From Trichosphaerium sp. ATCC 40318 (taxonomy: Eukaryota; Discosea; Flabellinia; Trichosidae), in assembly GCA_038496445.1 (NCBI GenBank), contig JALMLS010000418.1:1-64000 (forward strand): a DNA stretch of 64,000 nt, in the 5' to 3' direction. The position numbers and the translations under genes are program-made. The notes beneath the pieces are model-generated. The model was not told where the DNA came from, ran no database searches, and saw only the letters and a list, made by a program, of their open reading frames with translations. Shown here in pieces: positions 11,209-22,698 of the stretch. How positions within the stretch are numbered: position 1 is the first letter of the stretch; every line of letters begins with the position of its first letter.

Positions 11209-13797
11209 TTATTGCGCCTTACGTTGACCCATACCTTTGACTATTTTAATTGGAGGTGCTTCACGTATTTTTGGGGTCAAAGCATGGTTTGTTGCCATCC
11301 AAATAAGAATCCACTTGACGTTAGTCAACAAATACTTCAACACTTGAGTCAAAGATGTATTTTCTCCAGACGAAAATGTAGGAAGCTTAGGTGCCAGGTT
11401 ATGTATTTTACCGTTTTCAATCCTTTAAAATAAACACATTAGAAAGAGAGTACGAAATGAGTTGTAAAGTGGTGTAAGGTATTGATTGGTAGACAAGAGG
11501 CTAAAAAATAAAAAGTTAAGGTTTTTTTCATACCTATATTCTGCTTTCCATTTGGCATCTTTTGCTTCTATCCAATCACAGATTTCCTTAACGCATTTGA
11601 GGAGACCTAAAACAGCTGTTTCGAATCTTTTAAACCACCATATTTGTGTAATATTCAAATCTCGTTCTGCATAACTAAAAACAATCTTTAATTGTAATTC
11701 ACTGGTGAAAAAAAGAAAAAAAAGAAAAACGTACAGTTCATAAGTTGAGTTATCCTTTCGCCTCTGCAGTTTTGATTGACTTCCTGCAGGCAATATATTG
11801 AATTCTTTAAGCTTTATTTGGAGTTGCTCAGCAATTATTTTAACCAGTTGCGCTGTGAGTCCAAACGCAGAGTTGATTTCTAATTTTTCATTAGAACTGA
11901 ACTTTGGCGACAACAATGTAAATACCATTCCATTCTACATGTTGAGAAGGTAGTCTTCCTAGGCGACAACCATTTATTGTAGCAAAATGGCCATCATACC
12001 AAATATGAAACGCATCGTTTAATAAATAAATTCGCCTAAAAGAGAAAAATCAACAAAGTGCTCTAAAAAACCAAAAAATAAGCAAAATGTACCTCTTCAC
12101 ATCTAGGCTCTCTCGAACTGTATGTCGTTGTCTCATTATAGAAATGCGTTGTTGATGTATACGCTGTTTCTCTGATGAATATTGTGTAAATAGTTTCCAG
12201 TACCTAAATGAAGCTTAAGAAGATTCTGAAAGAACATAAAAACAAAGTAGAAAATTGTATACCGTTGCTCAATATCAGCAATCTGTTGCAAATCTCCTTG
12301 AAGCCTAGCATCCTCTTCTTCTATAGCTTTACGCTCAGCGCGCGCTTTTGCTAATTTGGCTTCGAGTGCAGCAATTTCAGTGTCCTATAAAAGGTATTTA
12401 AATACAACGTGATTATTTTCGCAAATAAGTCAAGGACATATCAAACAATCAAAGGACAAAACCACGTACCATATCAGCATTTTCTTGAGTATATTTACGT
12501 ATATGTGCAGCGCCAGTATTACGAGATTCTATTTTTTGAGCATGATCTGTGTACGCTGAGATATCCATTTTAGTTTCGTTTAATTCTTTGGCTAGAGCAC
12601 CTATTTTTTTTGAAAATTAAATAAGTAACAAACTAAACACGTGTTTATCATCTAATCTTATGCGTACGTGTTGCATCATCAGCACAATCACTACACAGCG
12701 GAAAATCAACGCCAAATTCATCACCAATAGCTACAAACAACTTTTCAACACGCTCTGCATCAGGTTCAGGTAAAACACTTTCCATATCATGAAACAGAGG
12801 AGAATTTGTTGGCGTCGTCCTTTGTAATGTCAAGCGTGATTATAAAGGTCAATATTTGTTTTTTCAAAAACAAACATACGAAGGAGAACTTTTCCTTGAG
12901 TTATTCTTCCTTGCTCTTCTACTTCGCTTCTTGTCCTTACGCTCTAGCTTCTTCTAACCATAAATTATAAGAATACATAGTCTCACATCACCGTACACTA
13001 CGCTTACTGATAGGAGACTCACCTAGAAACAACAACATTAATTCAACAGTGGAAAAAAAAAAAAAAAAAAAATTTAAAACAGTTCTTCAGGGCTCTCTCA
13101 TTAACTTACCGATATCTACACTTGAGGGTGGCAAATGCTTATATGTTGGTACAGAATTGGCTGTTGTAACGCTATTTTGTTTACCGTTTTCGATAATGAC
13201 AAAGTCCCTAAGTCAAAAGTCATGTCATTACCCAACAATTTAGGAAGTTCTTTTCTAGCTATAAATAATTTCTTGAGGTAACAGACGCTTTTTTATGGTA
13301 TTGGCTGCTAACGTTGGTGTTTTGTGGTGGAATTGGCAATAAAATCAAATAGATGGTTTAAAAAGACCTACGCAAGCCTAATACCACGATTGTGAGGTGC
13401 AATGACCAAGTGTTCACCTTTCAAGACACAAAAGCATAAAAGTGCGCGGTTTTGAGCGCATACTTACTTGGAAAGTGAGGTTTTTCGCTCTGCCAAGGTC
13501 ATTGTACTTAATGAGTGGTGTAATTTAATTTTTGACCGAGCGCTGTCAAAGCTGGTTGACACATCGTTATGAGCAGCGTTAAGAAGAGGAGACGATGGAA
13601 TGGCAGTTTTTTCCAACGCTTCAATTACATTGCTTTCTGGTACGTAAATTAGTGACTTATGCGTCAGATGGAAATTTACAAGGCATCTTACCGTGCAAAG
13701 GCTTATCTATAACATCAGCGTTTATTCCTGCTAGACTTGCGTGTAAACGCAATGGGATAAGACAACCGTGGCAAACCCACTGCCTAGTGCCAGCCAT
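11209..13797 (-). CDS. ATG6: Beclin-1 / Atg6 / Vps30, autophagy PI3-kinase subunit
   Basis: The minus-strand start ATG at 13797 opens [19 protein letters not shown], matching the N-terminal CxxC 'QRC..PLKL' segment of Beclin. A middle exon has [17 protein letters not shown], equivalent to the family's HPLCEECTD motif. A long coiled coil follows ([20 protein letters not shown]). The evolutionarily conserved domain then reads [39 protein letters not shown] and [12 protein letters not shown], ending [19 protein letters not shown]. This is the complete family order. Beclin joins Vps34, Vps15 and Atg14 or UVRAG to make PI3P for autophagosome formation and endosomal sorting. There are about ten short introns; one near 12638 contains ACACGTGTT. 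The stop is at 11209-11211. The start lies 262 bp from the divergent secreted-protein gene, suggesting a shared promoter region. Confidence 0.93.
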
Positions 13798-14059
13798 AGG
13801 GTCAGACCGCACGACTGATTACCACAATTGACTAAACCGTGAAACCCTGCACAGGCGTCAGCAGTTTGTGGGATGAATTACACTTTATGACCGCGTTTTT
13901 AAGCGTAGCGATCCATACAGTTTTTTCCGCGTTGGTTTTCAGTAATCGTACTATGAGAACAAATACGCATGGGTTGCATTTGGAAGCACTCTCGAAATTA
14001 TTCCAGCCTCTTTACCTTTTTTGACATTATGACTCCTTTTTCACAATATTATCAATTCC

Positions 14060-14521
14060 ATGGCAACATATCGAGTTGCCGCAATTCTATTATGCTTTCT
14101 ACTTGCTGCAGTAAGCTCAAGAGCTGTTATAGACGGACCAGTTGCAAAAATGATGAAATCTGCGGTAAGAGCTGGCGTATCCTCGCAAACAGCGATGAAG
14201 TTTGTAAAACTATGGTGTCCTAGACACGTACCAGCCAACCACAAATACTACGCTGTATGCAGAGCAGCAAAAAGCGACGATCAACAAGGATTCAACACTG
14301 CTGCTTACAGCGCTGTGGTTAAAATGTCTGATTCAATACAAAATGCCTTTATTAAATTTGCAGTGAGGTTTAGACCCGCTCGCAGAGCATCTCCTAAAAG
14401 GTCACTATCCAACAGCGTCTCAAAGAGGCGTACTAAGTGGGAAAATGCTAGACGCCCTATCCGGTGGGTAAATTTGAAAATATCTATCGCGATTGGTATC
14501 ATGGGCATCGTAGGCGCATAG
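14060..14521 (+). CDS. Small secreted basic protein, 153 aa, unrecognised
   Basis: The single exon starts MATYRVAAILLCFLLAAVSSRA, a clear signal peptide. The mature part has two cysteines (LWCPRHV and AVCRAA), a helical middle (VVKMSDSIQNAFIKFAVRF) and a strongly basic stretch (RRASPKRSLSNSVSKRR) before a hydrophobic end (ISIAIGIMGIVGA). The hydrophobic end could be a GPI-type signal or a membrane anchor, though it lacks a classical omega-site spacer. I do not recognise the family. The basic stretch hints at binding to nucleic acid, membranes or proteoglycan, which is inference only. It is divergent from the Beclin gene. Confidence 0.6.
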   Translation: MATYRVAAILLCFLLAAVSSRAVIDGPVAKMMKSAVRAGVSSQTAMKFVKLWCPRHVPANHKYYAVCRAAKSDDQQGFNTAAYSAVVKMSDSIQNAFIKFAVRFRPARRASPKRSLSNSVSKRRTKWENARRPIRWVNLKISIAIGIMGIVGA

Positions 14522-14688
14522 AGATGGCGTCTATTCAACTAAACTAAACAACGTATTCTGTATCCTATAATTGGTTGATAGCTACGCTACAACGTAGCAA
14601 AAGTATGTATTATTACACAACATGAGGTAAAAATAAACTCCGTTTCGTGAAAATTCGTTTTTGTATTTGTACTCAAAACACAAAACAA

Positions 14689-16233
14689 ATGGCTGAAGCA
14701 CTTCAACATCCGCGTAAAAAGGCTAATGGTAGTACAGAGTTTATTGCTCATAGCGAATACCAACAGAGACAATACGAGCATGCTCAACGCAATAAAGAGA
14801 GGAAGGAAGAGCACTTGCGATTGTTGTTGGAGTATTTAGGAAGTTATGACACTGTTATGATCCTTGATTGCTCACAAGCAACGAGTGCGATTCTAGCAGC
14901 AATAAGGTCGGGATTACGAGCTCATGATGCTGTACTGACAATGTGTAAACAAGTAAGTTGTTGTTAAGCGCCGTCCAGGCGCTCCTAGCGGTTAAACCAC
15001 GCATGTGAGTAGCGTAACGGATTTTTTCTAGTCAATAATGCGTAAAGCTATTGAAATGCATGCTAAAAAATCTGCAACGACTAAAACCGCGTTAGCGGAG
15101 TACAAAAAATTACAAGGTACAATTACAAAAGCCAGAAACACAACAAAAAAAAACCATAAAAAATCGCACACAATCTCTATATTTGCCCGACATTTCGCTT
15201 GTTTTTAGAACTCTTTCTTATCTCATTAGCTACAATATAAAGTATGGTAGTGTGTTAACAGTGTTCTGGTTTAGCTGTAAGCTAGACTTCAATTGCAAGA
15301 GCGAATGGAGAATGAAGCTTTTTCTTTGATGATGTTCCTTGTTTTTTTTTCTTATTTTTCAGAGAACTTACCACAAATACTTCCTTGTAGCTCAACTTGC
15401 TGGTAGCCGTAGAGGTTTAATATTCACAAATGAAGATTTTAATGTTATTTCTGATTTGGTAGACCTTGTGTCAGAATTTCAGTATGCCAAAGTAGGTCAA
15501 ACTTGCCCAGTTGATGTTTTTCTTCGTCCAGGCATAACAAGCACGTGATCACACCGATTTAAACTCAAAGTTCTAATTGCCCTCTCAGATCTGGAACCAA
15601 CTCAAACGTGCTATACGCCTGGTACGTAACGTTCTGATAAACTGACACTAATTGTTTTGAGCAGCTTTAAATATTGCTTCTAGAATAACGCAAGGGAAAA
15701 TCGAAATTTTAAGGCTTAGGCATTTAATTCAAAAGGGTGATATTATAGGAGCTTCTGAGGCATCTTTATTGCGTAAGTTAAATTACAAGGTGCCGTTTGT
15801 GTTAGTTAATTGATCTTTATTCTCTAATGGATTTAAGTGTGTTCCAAGGCGTGCTAGTGTTATAGGAATATTCATTGATGGATTTTTTAATAATGCTTCT
15901 ATTCTGAACCACGGTGCAATGACTGTATTATCAAATGTAAGGTATGCTGCTCGCCAAATAGAAGCTATATCAGCAGTCACTGGTATACCGACAGTATGCT
16001 CAATGCAGGTACGTAACAGCACGCAAAAAAGTTGTTGATTGTGTAGCCTGGTACTTATTTTTTTTTAAAGCGGTACATAATGAATGGATACACGAATCTA
16101 CTGTCTGTTGTTATGGCCACTGATTATAAATTTGAACATGCTAAAATGGTATGGTAGTGCTCATGTTAAATATTGCTAACCAAAGCTTTAGATAATGGGC
16201 AAGATAATACAGAACAAATTGGACTATATTTAA
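14689..16233 (+). CDS. Divergent uL10 (ribosomal P0)-like protein lacking the stalk tail
   Basis: The exons align through the P0 fold: LLLEYLGSYDTVMILDC, IRSGLRAHDAVLTMCKQ, SIMRKAIEMHAKK (P0 'MMRKAIRGH'), GLIFTNEDFNVISDLVD, NIASRITQGKIEILRL (P0 'TKISRGTIEIL'), KGDIIGASEASLL (P0 'TGDKVGASEATLL'), FIDGFFNNASIL, TGIPTVCSMQ and IMNGYTNLLSVVMATDY. It then stops after KIIQNKLDYI, so the P1/P2-binding helices and the acidic GFGLFD tail are absent. P0 anchors the ribosomal GTPase stalk; without it this protein could bind 23S/28S-type rRNA but could not recruit P1/P2. An N-terminal Lys/Glu-rich extension of about 40 residues is extra. The exon between 15117 and 15362 is not resolved and may hide a small exon. 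It could be a P0 paralogue or an Mrt4-like assembly factor that kept the second domain. Confidence 0.75.
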
Positions 16234-17590
16234 ATTTAGTGATATTGGTTCCACTAAGCTACAGGCTTATTATGTTCTGTTGTAATTCTAGAATGTGGAA
16301 TTGGTTTATTGGTAATTTAATAAACTACTTTTGCAAACTTTTTTTTCCCGATCACGTGGTCCGTTTACAACGTTATCTGTAAAATAAGTTGCACCTCACA
16401 TTTTTGATTGACGCCAAGTTTATTAGATTGTACACCTGCCTAGGCCTTCAAGCCCTCATCTGTTACATGTGTGCATGATAAATCAGCGTATGATCAATGC
16501 AACCACAAAGACAGCTTAGATAACTCGCAAAGCTGTTTTAAGACTACGTAACAGGTGATTACTAAAAAGATTGCCTTTTGTGAAGAAAAAATAAATCATC
16601 CTTGGCAATTTCTCAAACTCTTTGTTATTCATCCCTCACCAGATTTGACGCTATAACCCAGAGTTGTAGCTTCAGTGTTTGGTAGTACTTTAATCCAAGG
16701 AAAGAATGAGCTAAATAGGAAATGTCAACAAGTTATAAAAATGGTCATAAAGTCAATGTGCTGTAGCATTATATGCATTTCATCGCATGTTAAAGGAAAG
16801 GGGTGCTTATTTATCCTTGAGATAATCTGCTGCCGCTTATTGTGTCAAATATATCTTTACGTACGACTTTCGTCATTGACATGTTTAGCATTTCAGCACA
16901 TCAGCTACGCCCTTCAACCTAAAAAACCAAAATTAAATCAACTTTTTATGACCCTTTTTCATTCTTGTATTAATTTGTTATGGTTGTAGTATTGCTACAC
17001 TTGTATTTACCAAAGTGCTTCATTGCATTATCAGAAAAAACCACAAAACAATGATTCGAGACCTACAAAATCAGACCAGTTTTTTTTTTTTCGAAGAGGT
17101 CTATAGTGAGGTTTTGTAGACCACGTAGCTTCACGACAAAACGCGCCAACATACACTTCCACACCATACACGAAAAAACCCCAATACATTGTTTGCCACG
17201 TTTTTTTTTACAAAATTAATACTAGATATCTGTCGTGTATTATAAATTGACACGTGTTTTGACGTGATAGGAGCACTTGTATCTTTTTTTTCTCCTAATC
17301 CTAATTTTGGCTCAATAGTAATTTGGTTACTACAAAGCGTCACGGAGACTAAAAGAGCTACCTGTCTTGTATTGTTAACAACAAGTGGGTACGTATAGTA
17401 AGTTATCTATCGTCAATTGCCCGATGATTGCTTTTTGATCCATAAAACGCCAAAAAAGTATAAAACGTGCTCACTATAGCAAACGAGCTGCTGCGAGTTT
17501 GTGTAACCACACTTCACACTTGTGTTACGTTCAGTAAATGTGCAGATTACATACTCCCGTGTTTCTAAAATAACTTCACTCAAAAACACA
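16234..17590. other. Intergenic region, 1.36 kb
   Basis: I find no gene I can support. Frames at 16675-16989 (plus) and 17131-17343 (minus) are low-complexity or lack any family signal. CACGTG occurs near 16352 and at 17251-17256, the latter upstream of the first Cys-rich secreted gene. An imperfect inverted repeat (GACCTACAAAA about 17056 and TTTTGTAGACC about 17112) flanks a T-rich loop; it may be a small RNA or chance. Confidence 0.35.
17251..17256. promoter_or_regulatory. CACGTG palindrome upstream of Cys-rich copy 1
   Basis: The site is ACACGTGT, about 340 bp before the ATG. A matching palindrome lies about 350 bp upstream of copy 2. It has the form of an E-box, the binding core of bHLH factors. 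Confidence 0.4.
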
Positions 17591-18773
17591 ATGAAAGCCA
17601 CTTCTCTCGCGTTGATACTCGTTACTTTACTTATAAGTGTAAGCGTTGAGAAAGTTTCGAGCTCCCCAAGTTTGTACAAGCTAAGACTAAAACAACATTT
17701 CTACTGTAGGCATTCTCAACGCCATGCGATCCTATCAGATCAGGCGTCCAAGTTGATGATGGTTGCGACTATGATGATACCTACAATACAGCCCTTACAG
17801 AAGCCATTCAATCATGCACACAGTACGCACGTCGAGTGAGACTACTAGCACAACAACCTTTTAGTTTACCCGAAAAAATACTAGCACGTGATTTCACCCA
17901 CTCTATTCTCTTTAGCGAAACTAAAATAGTTAAAATAGCGAATGCAATTTGCTAGGAAAAATAGCTCATGTTGGTGAGTGTAAGAACACCACCGAGCTGT
18001 ATGAGTTAGATTGCTGTCCAAAAGATGAATTTTGGATTGTATCTGTTCAATGCGCTTGCTGTTGTTGCGATCCTACCCCTCCTACGACAAGGGCTCCAAC
18101 AACAGAACCCCCAACAAAACCTCCAACAAGGGCCCCAACGACGAGAGCTCCGACAACCGAACCTCCCACAACGAAACCACCAACAACACCTCCAACACCG
18201 CCTCCTACGAGACCACCAACAACAAGAGCTCCAACAACAAAGGCTCCAACAACTAAACCACCAACCACAAAACCACCCACCACAAACCCTCCAACAAGAC
18301 CGCCAACAACTAGAGCTCCCACAACACCTCCACCAACACCAGTACAATGAATACCTTACTTTGGCGTTTACTAATTTCTTGTTTTTAGACCGAAGAGTGT
18401 TGTAGGTATGACCGTCTCACTGACTCTTGTATTGATAACGGATGTCAAGCAAAGAGTCCAGCACTGGCTACACAATGTGTCAAGTACACCAAATACTTTC
18501 CACGTACGATATTGGTAACTAGTCTTCGTCATTATATTAACGATTTTGGTAGAGCTGGGTACACAACTTGAAGTATGTGCTTGTGTGCCTGTCGATGATG
18601 GGATTCGAAAAGACACTTGTGACGAACAGGGAGACCCTTGTAATGATGTAGAATGTGAAAACACCCTGACAATGTTTGGGATCGTGAATCCTGTCGGCTG
18701 TTGTCCGCTCGAAAATCGTGTAGACCCAACAGACTCAGGATGTCTTTGTGTAATTTGCTATGACCCAATCTAA
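17591..18773 (+). CDS. Secreted Cys-rich protein with Thr/Pro linker, copy 1
   Basis: The gene has a signal peptide (MKATSLALILVTLLIS), a short N-terminal module (CDPIRSGVQVDDGCDYDDTY), a Cys-rich module (VGECKNTTELYELDCCPKDE and QCACCCCDP) and a long linker of TTRAP/TTKPP/TTEPP units (18069-18350). Two more Cys-rich modules follow (CCRYDRLTDSCIDNGCQ and ending NPVGCCPLENRVDPTDSGCL). I recognise no named domain. Pro/Thr linkers of this type are usually O-glycosylated and hold domains apart in cell-wall or matrix proteins. Introns match those of copy 2 at 19496. An intron carries CACGTG at 17885-17890 and the upstream region has one at 17251-17256. The protein is extracellular by inference; its partners are unknown. 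Confidence 0.8.
18069..18350 (+). repeat. Coding tandem repeat: Thr/Pro-rich linker (TTRAP, TTKPP type)
   Basis: About 280 bp of degenerate ACA/CCA codon repeats encode units such as PTTRAPTTEPPTKPPT. The reverse strand reads as Gly/Val-rich or Trp/Cys-rich frames, which are shadows. The length differs strongly from the linker of copy 2, as expected for slippage-prone coding repeats. Confidence 0.85.
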
Positions 18774-19495
18774 AACGAAACCGCGAACCTTTTATTTCAA
18801 TAAAGCACAGCTATTCTTACTCGGTTGTATTTATAATCTAAAACAGATGATACATACATAGTACCACATTTTGATGAATCAATACACGGTAAACTACACA
18901 AAGAGTAGGTTGACAAAGTCAAAATAAAGACATGTGTATTGACGATAGACTGCATGGTGAGTAAAGAGTCGTATTAAAATGTACATCTAAGGGGCAAATG
19001 TAGTCGATGCTAGTAATATTGATTTCAAGCTTAACATTTCTCTCATTCTAAGCAATAGGTCAATGGGAACGGTCAAAGGCACATAGCAGGGTTCAAAGAT
19101 ATGATGCTATTTTTGGGTATATTTGCATTACAAAACAGTACTACGCACGTGATACTTTATATATAACGGTATTTATAGTTTATTTGCCATTCTTTTTTAC
19201 GTGGCATTCGTCACAATTGTACGACAATTGATTAACGCGCTAGTAGATACACAATTAACTGTTTCGAGTGAAACTCACATAGCTGGTTACGTACCAGGTG
19301 CTTGATATTGGTAATCCAGTTCGCAGTACGAAAACTCTGTTCGCTAGCTCCACAGATGAACATGATATTTTAGTTGTAGACTTCGCGCCTAACCTGTCAT
19401 TCAGGGCGTATTTTTTTTCTGGTTTTCAACAAATATACAGCTAACGGGTCTAATTTGGGAACGATCCAAAAATATCTTAACCAAAAAAACACAAT
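18774..19495. other. Spacer between the two Cys-rich secreted genes
   Basis: These 722 bp hold the 3' end of copy 1 (AATAAA about 18800) and the promoter region of copy 2. A CACGTG lies at 19146-19151. No other coding sequence is seen. Confidence 0.45.
19146..19151. promoter_or_regulatory. CACGTG palindrome upstream of Cys-rich copy 2
   Basis: The context is GCACGTGAT, 345-350 bp before the ATG at 19496, almost the same distance as in copy 1. Retention at a like position after duplication favours a functional site. Confidence 0.4.
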
Positions 19496-20498
19496 ATGAA
19501 AGCCGCTTCTCTGGTAGTACTTATTGCCATTTTAGTTCTCAGTGTAAGTGTTCAGATTCAAGCAGAAACTATTTATTACTACACTACATGCTAACAAGTA
19601 TTGAATCTACAGGCGTCGTCAGCACCTTGTGACCCCATCAGATCAGGCGTCAAAGTAGACGATGGTTGTGACTACGATGATACCTACGATACAGCCCAAG
19701 CAGAAGCCATTCAATCTTGTGTAGAGTACGTACATACGCGTATCTTTACGTTGAATAACACGTGTTTTTTATGACAACTCGCTGATTGTTTTGTAGTGCG
19801 TGTAATTTGTTAGGAAAAGTAGCTAATGTTGGTGAGTGTAAGAACACCACCGAGTTGTATGAGTTAGATTGCTGTCCAAAAGATGAATTTTGGATAGTAT
19901 CTGTTCAATGCGCTTGCTGTTGTTGCGATCCTACCCCTCCACCAACTGATCCGCCAACACCGCCACCAACACCTCCACCAACGCCTCCACCAACTGATCC
20001 GCCAACACCACCCCCAACACCTCCGCCAACACCAATACCACCACCTCCTACAACAGCAGTAAGATTAATACTTCACTTTGACTTTCGTATAAATGTCTTT
20101 TACTTATTTCGTCGTTTTTAGACTGGAGGTTGTTGTAGCTATGACGCACCTACCGACTCTTGTATAGATAATGGATGTCAATCTAGTAATCCAACTCTAC
20201 CAGTTTTCTGTACCAAGTACATAAAACACTTTCCAAGTACGGCGTCTACAACTATTACTATAATTATTAACAATGTCCTCAAGCTACCGGACAATCCGCA
20301 AGCGTTTGTGCTTGTTTGCCACGTGATCCTAATCTTCGATTAAACGGTTGCAACGAACAAGGAAATCCTTGCAATGACGTTACTTGTACACAAACACTAG
20401 TTACTACTTATAATGTTGTGAACCCTACCGGCTGTTGTCCATTAGATGGTGCCCCAGAATCAGGATGTATTTGTACAGTTTGTTATACCCCATACTAA
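19496..20498 (+). CDS. Secreted Cys-rich protein with Pro/Thr linker, copy 2
   Basis: This is a tandem paralogue of the gene at 17591. It has a signal peptide (MKAASLVVLIAILVLS), module CDPIRSGVKVDDGCDYDDTY, then VGECKNTTELYELDCCPKDE identical to copy 1, and QCACCCCDP. The linker here is PPTPPPTDPPTPPPT, shorter and without the Arg/Lys units of copy 1. Then come CCSYDAPTDSCIDNGCQ, SVCACLPRDP and NPTGCCPLDGAPESGCICT, ending at TAA 20496-20498. Five exons are supported by phase. The Cys modules are far better conserved between copies than the linker, so selection acts on the modules. An intron carries ACACGTGTT at 19759-19764, matching the intronic site in copy 1, and a coding CACGTG lies at 20311. 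The function is unknown; a cell-surface or wall role is likely. Confidence 0.82.
19930..20058 (+). repeat. Coding tandem repeat: Pro/Thr/Asp linker (PPTPPPTDP type)
   Basis: About 130 bp of CCA/ACA/ACT codons encode PPTDPPTPPPTPPPT units. The repeat follows QCACCCCDP directly, exactly where the longer linker sits in copy 1. Confidence 0.85.
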
Positions 20499-21485
20499 AA
20501 CGAACACCCCAAACTTATGTCAAAACAAATAAACTAACCTTCTTGCTTGTCTGTACTGTAAAGCATGTTAAGATGTGGCACTATGTCGGAATTATTAAGA
20601 GTTTGATACGGTAGAAAAGCATACACTCAGCCTTTATCTGTGTAAAACTTTAGTATTTCATTCGCATTTGTGACGAAAACCATTTATGAGGATGAATAGC
20701 TTGGCTGAAGCTTCGTCTCATGGCGAGCATGGCATAAACAAAAGTATTAATATATTCTATCACAATAAGATACGTTGAGATGAGAGCCATGTACGTACAT
20801 TGAGGAGAATATGCAAGAGATTTAAATGCGAACGTCTAAAACGGCGAAAACGGCAATTGTTTCTGAATAGTATTTGTTGACATCATACGTTTAAAAAGAT
20901 TTCCCGAAGAACCGTGAAAGCTACAAAACTATTGTGCATATAGGTACCGACATGAAGTGTAAAAAGCTCCATTATAGCGTTGGTAGGGAAAAATGCAGTA
21001 TTTGTACAAACTAATACTAAAAAATACTGTGATCCTTTTCAAACCTTGCTTGCGCCTTTGAATACGCATGGATCATGCCAATAAGCGAGCTTGCGCTGTT
21101 GCCAGTTTTCGCGGGGGTGTTGGGACTAGTGGTCTAATGGAAGCATCATCACGACATGATTTTCGCATATCACCTCAACTGTGCGAAATTACTCGAGTTT
21201 TCATAGTACAAATTACACAACCACGTGATTTTGTAAATCTCAACGCAAAAACTAATAAACCATACACAATGATAATATTCGCTTGGTTTTTCTAGATTCT
21301 AGCAGTAGTTTAGCAAACTAGTAGATTTTTAGTTTTTTATTAGTTTTATAAAAATGTTGACGTCATACCGGAAAAACATATGCAATATTTAGCACTTTTT
21401 CTTGTGATACTTTTTTAACTCATAATCTTCAAAGATTTATCTGATAAACAACAATTCTAACAACACGAACAACATTACAACCGAC
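20499..21485. other. Intergenic region, 1 kb
   Basis: No supported gene lies here. An open frame at 21068-21295 is isolated and has no recognisable feature. A CCACGTGAT palindrome near 21226 lies about 260 bp upstream of the calcium-repeat gene. Confidence 0.4.
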
Positions 21486-22610
21486 ATGTATTTGAAAATC
21501 GCTTGCTTGCTCTCTCTCATTGGTAACAACATCTTTTTTCTCATTGTTTACTAGTCTTACAAAACAAGTAGTGCTAGTACTTTCTCACGAGAATGGCGCA
21601 CCACCGTTCGCGAGTTGTACCGCAGAACCGCAATGCCAGGAATCAATTGGGGTTCGCTCGTGTGCAAGCTCAACTTGTACGACAATCACCACGGCTAACT
21701 CGAATATGGATGGTACAATTTGAGCACTAAACTGTGTAGCTTATTCGTTTAGTTACTTTGTCCGCAACCAATAGATGCGTTGTCATTTCCGCTCTTGTCA
21801 CCTACACTGGTACCATCACTGGATCAAACCAAGATGACTGTGTATACGTCAATGCAAACGCCAGAATTACTACTCCTCTCTCCCTAGGAGAAGGAAATGA
21901 CTACTTGTTCTTGTACAGTGGTACTTATTTGGATCGTGAAGTAACAATGGGTAATCAACAAATTGAAATCAACATCGTTACTAACGTGTATTAACAGGTC
22001 CTGGTAACGACTGTATACTTGGACTTGGTGCAGTAACAACAAAAGAAATATACTTGGACGATGGAGATGATGGAATAGTTTTAACTCAAACCAACACACG
22101 GTACGGTTCTTGAGAGATGTTCTCCAAACTTACCATGACTATAGCGGAAAAACCATTTGGGGAGGAGCTGGCAATGACGACATAAGAATTCAACATAACA
22201 ACCCAAGCACGCTTGCTGATGTTAGAGGTGGCGAAGGTGACGATTGCATAACGTTGAGTACAGGATCTAGCGTAAGCATCCACGGTAAGACCTAATACTC
22301 TCTTTTTGTTTTGTTGACATTGTTGCATTCAGGAAACGAAGGTAGTGATTACATCAACGTCCAAAATATGAAGTTCAAGAATGTTCACGCTGGTAAAGGA
22401 GAAGATAGAGTAATCGTTAATACTTGGAGTACATTATTACCTAATGGAGCAGTTTATGGTGGACAAGATGATGACGATCTTTCTGTATCTGGGTTTATAC
22501 CAAGTCTTAGCGATCCAACCGGTGGCGTAGATGGAGGTTTGGGTAACGATTATTGCTGCTTTGGTATCAACGAAGTTCCAAACGCTTGCGAAACGCTTGC
22601 TGTATGTTAA
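21486..22610 (+). CDS. Secreted protein with GGxGxD calcium-binding (RTX/hemolysin-type) repeats
   Basis: The short first exon gives a signal peptide start (MYLKIACLLSLI). The body has degenerate nonapeptide-type repeats spread over five exons: GEGNDYLFL, GPGNDCILGLG, GGAGNDDIRI, GGEGDDCITL, GNEGSDYINV, GKGEDRVIV, GGQDDDDLSV and GGLGNDYCCF. In bacteria such repeats form calcium-filled beta-rolls in exported enzymes, adhesins and other proteins. No catalytic or pore-forming region is seen here, so it is best described as a secreted calcium-binding beta-roll protein. Cysteine pairs (SCASSTC, NACETLAVC) suit a eukaryotic secretory route. Introns interrupt the repeats, so the gene is resident rather than contaminating bacterial DNA. 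Length is about 300 residues. Confidence 0.75.
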
Positions 22611-22698
22611 TTCTCAACAATAAATAGCCACCTCATCATCAACCCCAATTATTGTTCAGTTTTGTTTCTTTTTTTAAAGGTTGGTAGTCAGGTGTCCT

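Noticed and set aside
13049-13075. Poly-A tract as the start of a retroposed element
   Set aside because: It lies inside a Beclin intron (T tract on the coding strand near an acceptor), with no flanking duplication or element sequence.
16675-16989. 104-codon Cys-containing frame in the 16-17 kb spacer
   Set aside because: No signal peptide, no family likeness and no supporting introns.
18006-18347. Long minus-strand frames rich in Trp/Cys or Gly/Val opposite the Thr/Pro repeats
   Set aside because: They are the complement of ACA/CCA codon repeats; the plus strand has the signal peptide, Cys modules and splice sites.
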